From the NCBI GenBank assembly GCA_023935145.1, contig CM043702.1, positions 100,466,588-100,530,587 of the forward strand: 64,000 bases of DNA. Reading direction: 5' to 3'. A program made the position numbers and the translations under genes. Source of the stretch: Bretschneidera sinensis (lineage: Eukaryota > Streptophyta > Magnoliopsida > Brassicales > Akaniaceae). Below are positions 1 through 11,213 of the stretch, one piece after another; position 1 is the stretch's first letter; each line of letters begins with the position of its first letter. The notes under the pieces were generated by a model. The model did not search any database, was not told the origin of the DNA, and saw only the letters and a program-made list of their open reading frames with translations.

Positions 1-37
1 CAAGTTAAGCGACAAGTCAGAAAAAGAAAGGAAAAGG

Positions 38-616
38 ATGAATCGGAAGACTATCGATGCCATCAGAGAGTGGGTGGACCTTAGTGTCTTCCATTATATT
101 GCCAAAGAGACAAACATGAAAAATCTTTGGAAGAGATTGGAGGATCTCTGTAAGAGAAAAACAGCACACAATAAAGCTTTTCTAGTAAGAAAGCTTGTAA
201 ATTTGAAATACAGGAATGGATGATCCATTGTCAAATTCCTAAACAATTTCTAGAATCTGATAAATCAATTGTCCATGATGAATATAGTGTTAGACGATGA
301 GCTGAAAACACTATTTCTTTTGGGCACGTTGAGTAATAGATGGGAGGCTTTGGTGGTCTCATTATGTAACTATGCTTTAAACAGCATGGTCAGCTTGGCT
401 ATGGTCAAAGATAGCATCCTCAACGAAGAGACATGCAAAAAGGATTCAGGTATAAACAACACCCATGCTCTTGTCACAAAGAACATGGGGTACAAGCAAA
501 AGTAAAAGATCTAAAGGTAATATATGACAGAGACTTATTGAAGTACAAAAGCAAATAAAGTGTTTCAACTATGGAAAATTGGGCCATATATACAAGACCC
601 TGAAGCAAGAGTAAAG
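38..616 (+). pseudogene. Element H gag relic (UBN2/gag-polypeptide type)
   Basis: Two frames carry pieces of a copia Gag. The first (38-223) has the conserved run around KRKTAHNKAFLVRKLVNLKY. The second (269-505) has VLDDELKTLFLLGTLSNRWEA followed by MVKDSILNEE, as in Tnt1-type gag. A frameshift separates them near 225. The nucleocapsid zinc knuckle follows near 556-605 but is broken: CFNYGKLGH has tyrosine in place of the second cysteine and leucine near the last cysteine position. In a working element Gag forms the cytoplasmic particle and the knuckle binds RNA. The fragment is not functional; its N-terminus may start left of the window. Confidence 0.8.
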
Positions 617-744
617 AGATGAGAATAATCATAAGAAAAAAAAACACATGATAAGAACATTGCGGTAGTTGCTTCAAATGATGATGTTGTTGCACTACTT
701 GCATGTGAGTTTGAAAAATGCAATCACATTGAAAATTCTAGTCG

Positions 745-1990
745 GTATTGACTAGGTAGTTGACTTAGCATCCTATTATCATTGTGCTCCTAAGCAAGAA
801 TTCTTCACCACATATAGAGAAGGAAACTTTGGTACAGTGATTATGGGAAACTCAAGCTTTGCTAAGATCATGGGTATTGGCTATTTATGCATAAAAATGA
901 TGTTGGATGCACTCTAACCTTAAAGAACATGCAACATGTTCTAGAGTTATTCCATAATTTGATCTCTACTCATGCCCTTGATGAAGAGGGTTATGAACTC
1001 TTTTTCGGCAATGGAAAGTGGAAGCTCACCAAAGGATAAATGGTGGTTGCAAGAGAAAATATTTTTGTAATTTGTACAAAACACGCATAAATGTGTGTGG
1101 CACTGAGTTGAAAGTGGTTAAAGACGAAGCATCTCCAAATTTTTGGCACAATAGATTATCTCACATGGGTGAGAAAAGGTTGCAGATCTTAGCTAAGAAG
1201 TCTCTCATCTTTTTTTGCCAATGAAATTCCATTTAACCCTTTTGATTAATGTTTGTTTAGAAAGCATCACAAAGTTTCCTTTTAGAAGACTTTAAAGAGA
1301 AACGAAAATAAATTAGAGTGTGCATTCTGATGTTTGTGGTCCCAATAAGGTGGAGTCCTTGGGTGGAAATAGATAGTTTTTTAGTTTTATTGATGATGCC
1401 TCATCGAAAATATGGGTTTATTTGTTGGAAAAAAAGGCCTATGCTTCAGTTTTTATAGAAGTTTCATACCATGGTGGAGATTGAGACAAAAAAATCTTTG
1501 AAGTGTCTCCATACAAATAATGGAGGGGATTATACATACAAAGACTTTGAAGATTACTATTCAAAACATGGTAGTAAGCATGAGATGACATTTCTTAGCA
1601 TCCCACAACATAATGGTATGACAAAGAGAATGAACCGTACTATTATGAAAAGAGTGAGATGTATGCTAAGGATTCCAAACAACCCAAGCTATTTTGGGAT
1701 GAAGCTACTTTATCAAAAGATCTCTATCAGTTCCTTTGGGGTTTGACATTCTAGAAAAGGGTTAAATAGGAAAATATGTTTCATATTTTCACTTGAAAGT
1801 GTTTGGGTGCAATGCTTTTGTACATGTACTGAAGGAACAAAAATCAAAGTTTGGTGATAAAGCCACTCCGTGTGTGTTTGTAGGTTATGGAGGCACTCAA
1901 CTTGGAAACAAAATTTGGGATCCAAAAAATAAAAGAAGAGAAGATTATTAGAAACATAGACGTTGTCTTCTATGAGAATGAAATGTTAGC
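745..1990 (+). pseudogene. Element H protease and integrase relic
   Basis: Reading across several frames shows a copia pol start. A degraded protease site (VDLASYYHC, where the family has DTGAS-YHC) is followed by the linker, a pre-integrase block (NFWHNRLSHMGEKRLQILAKKSL, 1018-1224) and the integrase core (1471-1746). Two catalytic acids of the DDE triad are replaced. The second Asp is Asn in LHTNNGG, and the Glu of the PQHNGVAERMN motif is Lys at 1624-1626. The C-terminal part continues in a shifted frame to about 1990 (FGCNAFVHV, then FVGYGG). Multiple stops make it a pseudogene. Element A inserted about 350 bases further on. Confidence 0.82.
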
Positions 1991-2340
1991 TAACATTGAG
2001 AATGACGGGAAGACATGACGTGGTACTGGTAGAGTTAAATACATTACACTAGATTATTCTCTATCAAGTAGTGCCACAAATAGAGGAGAAATGAGAGAAA
2101 AAGTACATGAAGATGATGATGAGCCAGATGTGGTAAATGGAGATCTAGTATTAGATACAAAGTATATTGAGGAGGGGTAGTAGATTCTTACACCTGTAAA
2201 TCTAGGACCTCAGTTGAAGAGGTCTTCTCAGGTGTATCAACCATTAACTAGATATCCTAGTTCTGACTATTTTTTTTGCTCACCAATAAAGGGGAGTAAG
2301 AGAGCTTCTGAGAAGTGCATTCTCTTATAAATAAAGATTG

Positions 2341-3231
2341 TGTTGGGAAACCACCTTGGAAGATGCCCAGGAGGTGATCTTCCAAACACCCAAGTCTAGA
2401 GTGACTTGTATAAGAAAAGAAATAGCAACCAATCAAAGCAAGAAAGAAAAGAACACAAGAAATTTGTTGACGAGGTTCGGCAATATGGCTACGTCCCCAT
2501 GAGTTCCTCCGAGCTCTCTACACTATCTTATTAATGGAGTTCTTTACAATCAACAACACCCTTCCAAGAACTCATAGGTTCTTGAAGAAACAAAGAAGAA
2601 GAAGAAACAGAAAATGATAAGAACTAACCCTGAAATTTTCCCAAGAAAATTCCCCTTACAAGCCCTTGAATCCCTTTCTATTCTACTATCTCTTTCTAAA
2701 CAACTAGCCTCTCTATAGAAGTTCTCTTGAGTTTAGTATTTTTGCACTCTTACAATTGATCTCACTTTCAATTACAAGTTATTCCTCACACTTCTTCCAG
2801 AAGATTGTAGCTAGGTGACCCTTTATATAGTGCACCAACTTCTTAACCAATCTTAAGGGTCAATATCCACCCTTAGGTCTTGAGGACCAATTAACCTTAG
2901 TCATCCATCAATCCTAAGTGATGTTGTGCGTTTTGAACATGTCTCACACACCTAACAAAAGGCTGAACCAAATGGACCATGTGTGCCTTCAAGTCACGGC
3001 CTTGATCAGGGCAAGCCGCGACCTGAAGAAGGGCTGAAGCATCTCCTCTTGTTACCTTTCTGGGCGTCGCGGCCTGGGAGAGTCTGAGCCATGGCGCACA
3101 CTAGTGCTGAGCCTCCTCAATGATGGGTGCCACGGCTTAGAAAGAGCTGGGTCGTGGCCTGACCTGGTGTGCACACATTCTTTAGCATGCTGATCTTCTT
3201 CTCCCGTTTAAACCTTAGATAAACTCTAACA
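2341..3231 (-). repeat. Element A 3' LTR
   Basis: 891-bp LTR starting tgttgggaaacc and ending ctctaaca on the + strand. It matches 7557-8447 along its whole length. On the element's own strand a TATA-like box (TATATAAA, 2822-2829) lies in the middle of the LTR. The part of U3 upstream of it (about 2985-3170 on +) holds several copies of a CG-rich motif of the type cgcggcctg. The TSD base run gattg abuts it on the left. Confidence 0.93.
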
Positions 3232-3245
3232 ATCTCTACCTTTGT
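3232..3245 (-). other. Element A polypurine tract
   Basis: Immediately inside the 3' LTR, the - strand reads acaaaggtagagat just before TGTTAG. This purine-rich run primes plus-strand DNA synthesis in LTR elements. The same run is present at the equivalent place in element E (36513 onward). Confidence 0.75.
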
Positions 3246-3312
3246 CTAAACGTTTAAACTTGAATCCATTATACAGAGAACTCAGTATCCAAACTCATCT
3301 TGAGTCACCATA

Positions 3313-5238
3313 TCAACCGACTCCAATCCTAAGAAGTCCAAGGCAATGATTGAACTTGCTTAGAGGTAGAACTTTGGTACCTAAATCCGCAGGGTTTTCT
3401 TCCGTGGCCACCTTGTCCACATGAATGCATCCTTCCGTAACATTTTCCCGAATGAAATGGTACCGACCATCCATGTGCTTCGTCCTCTCATGGAACACCG
3501 GATTCTTGCATAAATGCAATGCACTTTGGCTATCCGAATACACCACAACCTGTTTCTCTAGTACCTTCAACTCTTCTAGCAACCCTTTGCACCACATAGC
3601 CTCCTTGATGGCTTCCGTAGCCGCTATGTACTCAGCCTTGGTTGTTGAGAGTGCTACCACCAGCTACAACTGAGCCTTCCAACTTACACAACATTCATTT
3701 AAGTTGAAAAAATAGGAAGTAATCGATCTTCTCTTATCTCGGTCTGCTCCATAGTCCGAATCAGCATAACCCTCAAGACAGATGGACTTACCCCTCTACT
3801 CATAAATCAGCCCCACATCTAGGCTTTCCTTCAAGTACCTCAGCAACCACTTCATCCTAAGCCAATGCTCTTTTCCGGGATTACTCATAAACCTGCTGAG
3901 AACACTTATTGCATTAGCAATATTAGGTCTAGTACTTACTATGGTGAACATTACGAATCCAACTGCACTAGAGTAAGGGACTTTTTCCATTTTCTTCTTT
4001 TCCTCATCTGATCTTGGACATTGATCGCTAGAGAACTTGAAATGACCAGTAAGGGAAACCTTCACTAGTTTGCTATCTTCTATAGAGAACTTAGATATCA
4101 TCTTCTCTATGTAGGAAGTTTGAGAGATCTTCAATCTGTTTCTTTCCCTTTCCCAGATTATACACATCCCAAGGATCTTCTGTGCATGGCCAAGATCCTT
4201 TATCTCAAACTCCTCACTGAGTTGAGCCTTTAATTTTCTTATCCTCTCCATGCTGCTCCCAACTAGCAACATATCATCAACATAGATCAGGCCGATCACC
4301 ACTTCGTCCACCTTGTGCCCCTTGTAATACAAGCACGAATCATAGTAGCTTCTCATGAAACCCAAGCGGGTTACAAAGGAATCGAACCTCTTATTCCATT
4401 ACCGAGGTGATTGCTTCAGGCCATATAGAGATTTCTTCAATTGGCACACCAAATCTCCCTGTCTTCCTTCCTCATAGCCTTCGGGTTGCCTCATATGGAT
4501 GGTCTTATCAAGCTCTCCATGTAAGAATGTTGTCTTCACATCCATTTGCTCGATTTCCCAATTGAATTAGACCACTAATGCTAACACTATCCTTATTGTC
4601 TTGTATTTCACAACCGGTGAGAATATTTCGATGAAATCTATGCCTTCCTTTTGTGTGAACCCCTTCGCCACCAGCCTAGCTTTATACCGAACTTCATCCC
4701 CTAGAGTGTTCCCTTCTTTGATCTTGTAGATCCATCTACAATCCACAACTCTCTGTTTTTCTGGTTTAAGCACCAATTCCTAAGAGTTGTTCTTCCTCAA
4801 AGAATCCATTTCTTCCTCCACAGCTAGCTGCCACTTTGATGACTCCTTACATTCCATGGTGTCCATGATAGTTTCTGGTTCAACCTCTCCTTCTTTCCAA
4901 GGAGCTGCTACATTAGCATCCGCAAACTCATATCTCAAAGGTGGTCTAACTACCCTCCTTTCTCGGTCCCTTGTGAGCTGGTAGTCATTCAGGCTTGCTG
5001 CATCATCCTCTTCCAGTTCAGCCTCCTCTTGAGTGTCCTGAGCTTGGCCTTCATCAATAGGCTCTACCTGGTCCGAACCCTCTTGCCTTCCTTGCTCTAC
5101 TTGAACTAAATTCTCCTTGATGCTATACTTCATAAATTCTGGACTAGTTTGCTCACTATCCCCTGCAGGGTTAGTTTTCTCCAAGTAGGAAAATAACAAT
5201 TCATTAAAAATAACATCCCTACTAATTATGAGTTTCAT
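3313..5238 (-). pseudogene. Element A reverse transcriptase and RNase H
   Basis: Copia-type RT followed by RNase H. The RT block begins after an acidic linker (around 4800-5238). It contains the [10 protein letters not shown] and [16 protein letters not shown] motifs (4567-4776) and the catalytic box as YVDD (4273-4284). The RNase H block has [19 protein letters not shown] (3600-3660) and [16 protein letters not shown]. At least five in-frame stops interrupt it; most read as CAA/CAG or TGG changed by one transition (for example after RKNNS, after ALVV, after SPR). RT would copy element RNA and RNase H would remove the RNA strand. Not functional as it stands. Confidence 0.9.
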
Positions 5239-5256
5239 TCCTTTTGGTTCTAAGGA

Positions 5257-6463
5257 TCATAACCTATACCCCTTAACCCCATCACCATACCCTAGAAACA
5301 CACATTTTCTAGACCTTGGGTTAAGTTTATCAACCTTTTTATGTACGTATGCAGCACATCCAAAAGTCCTAAGGTTGTTCAACTCAAGGAGTTTTCCACT
5401 CCACATCTCCATGGGAGTCTTAAGGTCTAAATCCCTATAGGGTAATCTATTTACCAAGTATGTAACAGTAGACACAGCTTCCCCCCAAAAATATTTTGGT
5501 AAACCAGACCTAATTAACACGCACCTAACCTTTTCCATAAGGGTTCTATTCATCCTCTTAGCAACTCCATTTTGCTGAGGGGTTTTCACAACTGTTCTAT
5601 GTCTTAGAATGCCATTTAATTCACAGAATTTATCAAAATCCTTATTAAAAATTCTAAGCCATTATCGGTTCTTAACACCTTAACTACCTTACCTGTTTGA
5701 GTCTCCAGCAACTTTTTCCACACCACAAATTTATTCAAAGCATCCGATTTATTTTTAAGAAAATAAACCCAAACCATTCTTGAAAAATCATCAATTAAAG
5801 ATAGAAAGTAACGATTACCTCCCTGTGTTGGTGTCCTTGCTGGTCCCCAAAGATCCGCATGGATGTAGTCGAAAATCCCCTTAGACTTGTGCACTACGGT
5901 GTTGAAGCTGACCCGATGTTGCTTCCCAAGAATACAACTTTCGCAGAAATCAAGTTTCTCTACTTTATCACCACTAAGTAGACCATTCTTGCTGTTTCGC
6001 TCATATATCCCAAGCAAGTGTGCCAAAAGGCTGCCTTATCCATCTCAGCCATCAAGCTTGCTGCTTGATCCTTGATTTTTGTCTCACCAATCATCTCATA
6101 AAGTCCATCTTTGATTGTTGCTTTGATCACTATCAAAGAACCTTTGGTTACCTTGATCTTTCCTCCCTCAGCTTTGTATGTATACCCTATGGAATCCAGC
6201 TGCCCCAATGAGATCAAATTCCTCCTCAAATCCGAGAGATACCTTACATTTCGTAGCAGCCTTGTGACTCCATCAAATATCCTCAACTGGATGTCTCTTA
6301 TCCCTCTTACTTGGCAAGAATTGTCATTCCCTAAGAAAACCCTTCCATCATTGGTCTCCTTGAAATTCTTGAACCATTCCTTGTGAGGGCACATGTGATA
6401 AGTGCACCCAGAATCCAAAATCCATTTCTCACTGCCTTGCCTCCTGCTCACATTTGAGCACAC
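5257..6463 (-). pseudogene. Element A protease, pre-integrase and integrase
   Basis: The protease site is WILDSGCTYHMCP (near 6410-6430), the usual D-S/T-G of copia proteases. The pre-integrase zinc site is damaged (WHTCLGYMSE, where the family has LGHMSE) and a frameshift follows near 6020. The integrase core runs 6026-5616 (HADLWGP with the first Asp, LRTDNG with the second) and 5589-5257, where the third catalytic residue is Lys instead of Glu (5557-5559, in GVAKRMNRT). Integrase would join element DNA to the target; this copy could not. Overlaps the end of gag by a few bases in another frame. Confidence 0.88.
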
Positions 6464-7311
6464 AATAAGGACATCATCTTGCTATTCTCCTTTGGTAACC
6501 GAAGCCTCTCCAATATTGATATGACTCTCCCTCTCTCATCACATAACCTCTTCTTACAATCTTTCTTGAAGTGACCCTCCTTGTTGCAGTAAAAGCACCT
6601 CTTTCTTCCAAATCTTGGTTTGGAATGTGCTTTCCCATGGCTCTGCCCTCTACCCTTTGATTTCTCCGGGTAGTTGCCATGGTTGCTAATGCCATTATGA
6701 GTTGCTAGTCTTCCTCTAATGATCAACTCTTCTCCACTTGATGCTTCCCTCATATTGGCTTTGAAATCATGAGCCTTTATAGCATTGATCACAATTTTCT
6801 TGGTTAGTGTATCTCTTCCATATTCAATAGCATTAATCAAACTCTCAAAACAATCAGGAAGAGAATTTAACAAAATAACAGCCAATTGTTCATCCGGGAA
6901 TTTAATACTACAACTAGTCAAATCTTGAACTAGTCTGTTAAACACATCAAGATTATCTTGCAACTCTTTATTAAGATCCATTTTAAAAGCAAAGATTCTT
7001 TTAAGAAGATAAATCTTGTTAGGGAGAGTTTTGATAAGAAACAACTTATCTAGTTTCTTCCATATGACAGCAGGATCTTTCGAGTCTCCGCACTCCCTTG
7101 TGACACTATCCGACATGTGCAAGAAAATGGTGTTGTATGCCATCTTCTTCATCTCAATCCGCTAGTCCTCCGTGATACTTGCTCAAAAATCATCATCTTC
7201 TCCAATAGCCAAGTCCACCTTCTGTTGCATAAGAACGACCTTGATCTTCCGCTTCCACAGGGAAGAATCTTCTTTTCCATCAAACTTCTCAACAACGAAA
7301 TTTGAACCCAT
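6448..7311 (-). pseudogene. Element A gag
   Basis: Start chosen at the ATG complement 7309-7311, which begins MGSNFVVEKFDGKEDSSLWK, the usual start of this copia gag family, about 245 bases after the primer site. Two stops break it near 7184 and 7164; the second reads as a CAG to TAG change. From 7152 the frame is open: UBN2-type gag core (RECGDSKDPAVIWKKLDKLF; DLTSCSIKFPDEQLAVILLNSLP) then an intact CCHC zinc knuckle CFYCNKEGHFKKDC near 6560-6600. Gag would package element RNA in the cytoplasm. Confidence 0.88.
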
Positions 7312-7543
7312 CTTGCGGAGATGATCCCAGATTTGTGTAGCACCCACAAATGCTTTCCAACTTCTTCTAAACCTTAATAACACGATCGAAGATTGATCTA
7401 AATACTGTTCTAGAATCAACCTCAAGAACACGATCTGATCTTGATCTTTACTCCTTTCTTGAATCACCCAAGAAGTTTGTTCTTTGATTCTTGGAGTCTT
7501 GCTCTGATACTTTCTGTTCTTGCTCCGATACCCAGCTATGCAA

Positions 7544-7555
7544 GCTCTGATACCA
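7544..7555 (-). other. Element A primer binding site (initiator Met-tRNA)
   Basis: On the - strand, one base after the 5' LTR, the sequence reads TGGTATCAGAGC. This is the standard copia primer site complementary to the 3' end of initiator methionine tRNA. It fixes the element's orientation. Confidence 0.95.
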
Positions 7556-7556
7556 C

Positions 7557-8447
7557 TGTTGGGAAACCACCTTGGATGATGCCCAGGAGGTGATCTTCTA
7601 AACACCCAAGTCTAGAGTGACTTGTATAAGAAAAGAAACAGCAACCAATCGAAGCAAGAAAGAAAAGAACATAAGAAATTTGTTGACGAGGTTCAGCAAT
7701 ATGCCTACGTCCCTGTGAGCTCCTCCGAGCTCTCTGCACTATCTTATCAATAAAGTTCTTTACAATCAGTAACACCCTTCCAAGAACTCACAGGTTCTTG
7801 AAGAAACAAAGAAGTAGAAGAAACAGAAAGTGATAAGAACTAACCCTGGAATTTTCTTAAGAAAATTCCCCTTACAAGCCCTTGAATCCCTTTCTATTCT
7901 ACTCTCTCTTTCTAAACAACCAACCTCTCTACAGAATCTCTCTTAAGTTTAGTGTCTTTGCACTCTTACAATTGATCTCACTTTCAATCACAAGTTATTC
8001 CTCACACTTCTTCCTAGAGATTGTAGCTAGGTGACCCTTTATAGAGTGCACCAACTTCTTGACCAATCTTGAGGGTCAATATCCACCCTTAGAACTTGAG
8101 GACCAATCAACCTTAGCTCTCCATCAATTCTAAGTGATGTTGTGCATTTTGAACATGCCTCACACACCTAACAAAAGGCTGAACCAAATGGCCTATGTGT
8201 GCCTTCAAGTCGCGGCCTTGATCAGGGCAAGTCACGGCCTGAAGAAGGGCTGAAGCATCTCCTCTTGTCACCTTTATGGGCGTCGCGGCCTGGAGGAGTC
8301 TAAGCCATAGCGCACACTAGTGTTGAGCCTCCTCCATACTGGGAGCCGCGGCCTGGAAAGAGATGGGTTGCAGCCTAACCTGGTGTGTACACATTCTTTA
8401 ACATGCTGATCTTCTTCTCTTGTTTAAACCTTAGACAAACTCCAACA
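7557..8447 (-). repeat. Element A 5' LTR
   Basis: Direct partner of 2341-3231, same length, ending tccaaca followed by the target duplication gattg (8448-8452). The TATA region on the - strand is altered here (ctctataaag, about 8037-8046). The CG-rich motifs of U3 recur at about 8205-8380. Confidence 0.93.
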
Positions 8448-8458
8448 GATTGTTGATA

Positions 8459-9895
8459 GAAGCACTGCAGGAAGAGATGGGTTCTTTTCATAATAACAAT
8501 ATGTATGATTTGGTTAATCATCCCAAAGGTAGAAAACCACTAAAGAACAAGGCTCTGCTGGTGGTGAAAGATTTTAGTCAAAACAAATGAATTGATTTTG
8601 ATAAAATCTTCTCTCTAGTTGTGAAGATGAGCTCTACTCGAGTTATACTTGGTTTTGCAGCTGGCTAGGATCTTGAGCTTAAGCAGTTATATGAGAAGAC
8701 TATGTTTCTATATGATAACTTACATAAAGAGATTTACATGGTCCAGACAGAAGGATTTGAAGAAAAGGGTAAGAAGCATATGGTTTGCAAATTAAAAAGA
8801 ATTTTGTACAAATTAAAACAAGTTCTGAGACAGTGGTATAAGAATTTTTCATTCATGGTGGATCATAGTTACGAGAGGTTAGTTGTGGATCCTTCTGTTC
8901 ATGCCCTAGTGGTAACTTCTTTATCATGTTACTCTATATTGATGATATATTGATTGTGGAACAAGATGGAAAGATGATTGGAAAATTGAAAGAAGATTTA
9001 TTCAAGTCTTTTGACATGAAAGACTTAGGGACAACCAGGTAGATTGTGGGCTTGCAGAATCTTTATGATAGAAAAAGGAATAACTTATGGTTATCACATG
9101 AGATGTATGTTGAACATGTACTTGAAAAGTTCAACATATGGGATGCTAAGCCAGTTAGCAGTCCACTTACCAATAATTTCAAGCAGAGCAAAAAGTCTTG
9201 TCCATATATGAGAAAGAAAATGAAGAGAGTCAACTATTCCTTATCCTTCATCGGTCGATAGCCTGATGTATGCCATGTTCTGCACATGACTTGATATTAT
9301 GCATGTAGTTGGTGTAACAAATTTCTCTCTAATTTTGAAAAAATAAATTGGAAAGCTATAAAGTGGATCTTGAGATATCTCAAAGATACCTCAAAGTTAT
9401 GCTTAAGTTTTAGAGGTTTAAAACCAGTTCTTGATGGCTTCGCTAATGCGGGTATGGTGGGTGATCTTGATGGTAGAAAGTCAACATCAGAATATTTCTT
9501 TTCTTTTCTAAGGGGGAGTTGTATCGGGATAGTTTAACCTACAAAAAATATAATGCCTTATCCACTGTTGTGGCAGTATATTGCAACCAATAAAACAGGA
9601 AAAGAAATGTTTTGGATGAAAAGATTTCTTGAAAAATTGGGCTTGAAGTAAGATGAGTATATAGTTTTACTATAATGGTCAAAGTTCTATAGACTTAAGC
9701 AAAAATACTGCATACCACTCACGTACAAAACATATTGATGTTAGATATCATTAGATATGTGAGGTGATTGAAACTTAATTGATTAAGTTAGAGAATATCC
9801 AAATAGAGAAGAATGTAGTTGATATGTTGACTAAAGTTGTTCTAAGGGAAAAGCTCAACTTTTGCAAGATGATGATTGAGATGGACTCCAAGTAA
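8459..9895 (+). pseudogene. Element H reverse transcriptase and RNase H relic
   Basis: Continuation of element H after A. RT pieces: EALQEEMGSFHNNNMYDLV (from about 8465), a stretch with FDKIFSLVVKMSSTRVILGFAAG, then 8702-8953 with KLKRILYKLKQVLRQWYKNF, and the catalytic box as YIDD (about 8934-8945, LLYIDDILIV). RT thumb pieces (SSPLTNNFKQSKKSCP) occupy 9046-9261. RNase H is very degraded (about 9420-9800). The polyprotein's end is recognisable near 9835-9890 as LREKLNFCKMMIEM, as in Tnt1-type elements. Stops are frequent; not functional. Confidence 0.82.
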
Positions 9896-9940
9896 GGAGT
9901 GGCACAACGGATCTTTCTCTTATGGGATAGAGAGGGAGAT

Positions 9941-10536
9941 TGTTGGGTACATGAAAAATGACCACCATGCATTCAGTGGTCAAATTTTCCAACCTACGTG
10001 TGTTTCATGTGTTGTTGAATAATACAACACTTGTGAGCAAGAGAAAATATTGGATTGCAACCCACCTTCATAGACTTTTGTGGCCAATTTGATAATTCAT
10101 TGGTAAGGCCATCATTAACACTCAATACTGTTATTGAAGACTTTTTGTACTCAACCAACTCTATAAATTGAGAAGACGAATTAAGTACAATGTAGAGCTG
10201 CAAAACAGAGAACACACAAAGAAGTAAAGAGAGCTTGGGAAACACTTTGAGAGAGTTTGACATTCCTTTTCTTTGGCCAAGAGAGTTAAAGAAAAGAACT
10301 GTGGTTCAACAATTTGGGGGTTCCTCTAGGGTGAGAGTATTATAGTTTGTACTTCCTAGAGAAGATAGAAAAATTTTATAGTTACCAAATTATGGTGGGT
10401 TTCAAGTTTGATATTCATCACCCCCATTATTTTAGATAGTGGAATATTGATTAGATTAGGTCTGATGGTTTTCCTTAAAATTATTTTTCATGTAAAAATT
10501 CTAGTAACATGTGCAGCTTTGCTATTTTCACTATTC

Positions 10537-10540
<4 letters not shown>
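9941..10540 (+). repeat. Element H 3' LTR
   Basis: Preceded by a purine-rich tract (agagagggagat, 9929-9940) and starting tgttgggtacat. A TATA-like box ctataaatt lies at about 10161. The right end is not certain because no partner LTR is in the window. It probably ends at ...ttctaca at 10540, just before the TA repeat, although a CA at 10509 is an alternative. Confidence 0.65.

Positions 10541-10588
<48 letters not shown>
10541..10588. repeat. (TA)24 microsatellite
   Basis: 48 bases of uninterrupted TA dinucleotide directly after the presumed end of the element H LTR. Such runs are typically highly length-variable. Confidence 0.98.
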
Positions 10589-10590
<2 letters not shown>

Positions 10591-11213
10591 CAATGACGTG
10601 GACACAGACATGTACATAATACTTAATTATCAAATTATATTTTTCAAATAAAATATACTTACTTTCAAATTCAAATATTTGCATGGTTTATCTTTAACAA
10701 ACAAAATTATTTAATCTATCGATTACTTTTTTTTGAATAAAATATATTTACTTTCAAATTCAAATATTTACATGTTTTATCTTTAACTAACAAAATTATT
10801 TAATCTCTGTATTAATAATAACCATAATAATTCTTGATTAATATTCACTCACATAATAATTATTTTTATCTATAAAAGAGTTGTTGATATGAAAAATCGA
10901 ACTCGGTCTTCAAAAATTAATAATTTGATTTCAATCAATTTTATTTTTAATACAAAAGTTATGGCAAAGTTGTTGATATGCCACAAGCTAATTATGGCAA
11001 AGTTATTTTATATTATTGTCAAATATCAAGCGAGCACTATATTTATTAATTAAGATTAATTTTGATGCAAATGATTGGTGCTAGGAAAATCTAACCATTT
11101 TGTTGAAATATCACAAGCTGGTAATCTGATAAATTGGGCCTACAATTAATACGATAGACATCACCATCTGTCAGTGTGATATTTTTCCTATATATGGAAC
11201 TTGCTCCTTATCG

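Larger units (their letters stand above)
2341..8447 (-). mobile_element. Element A: complete-length Ty1/copia retrotransposon nested in H
   Basis: Bounded by two direct LTRs of equal length (891 bp), TG...CA ends and a perfect 5-bp target duplication gattg (2336-2340 and 8448-8452). Internal order on the - strand is LTR, Met-tRNA primer site, gag, protease, integrase, RT, RNase H, polypurine tract, LTR. A hand comparison of the first 340 LTR bases gives about 22 differences (roughly 6%), so insertion is not recent. All coding parts carry stops or frameshifts. It belongs to the same broad family as element E: the LTR starts and the coding sequence are clearly similar. Confidence 0.95.
1..10540 (+). 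mobile_element. Element H: decayed Tnt1-like Ty1/copia retrotransposon, 5' truncated by the window, split by element A
   Basis: Two separated blocks (1-2340 and 8448-10540) read in the same direction as gag, protease, integrase, then RT, RNase H and a 3' LTR, which is the copia domain order. Wording of the gag and integrase blocks resembles the Tnt1-94-type Pol family (Tork lineage). The break at 2340 is exactly where element A sits, with gattg on both sides (2336-2340 and 8448-8452), so this was one element before A inserted. Its 5' LTR and primer site are left of base 1. Stops and frameshifts are dense throughout, so it is an old, inactive copy. Confidence 0.88.
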
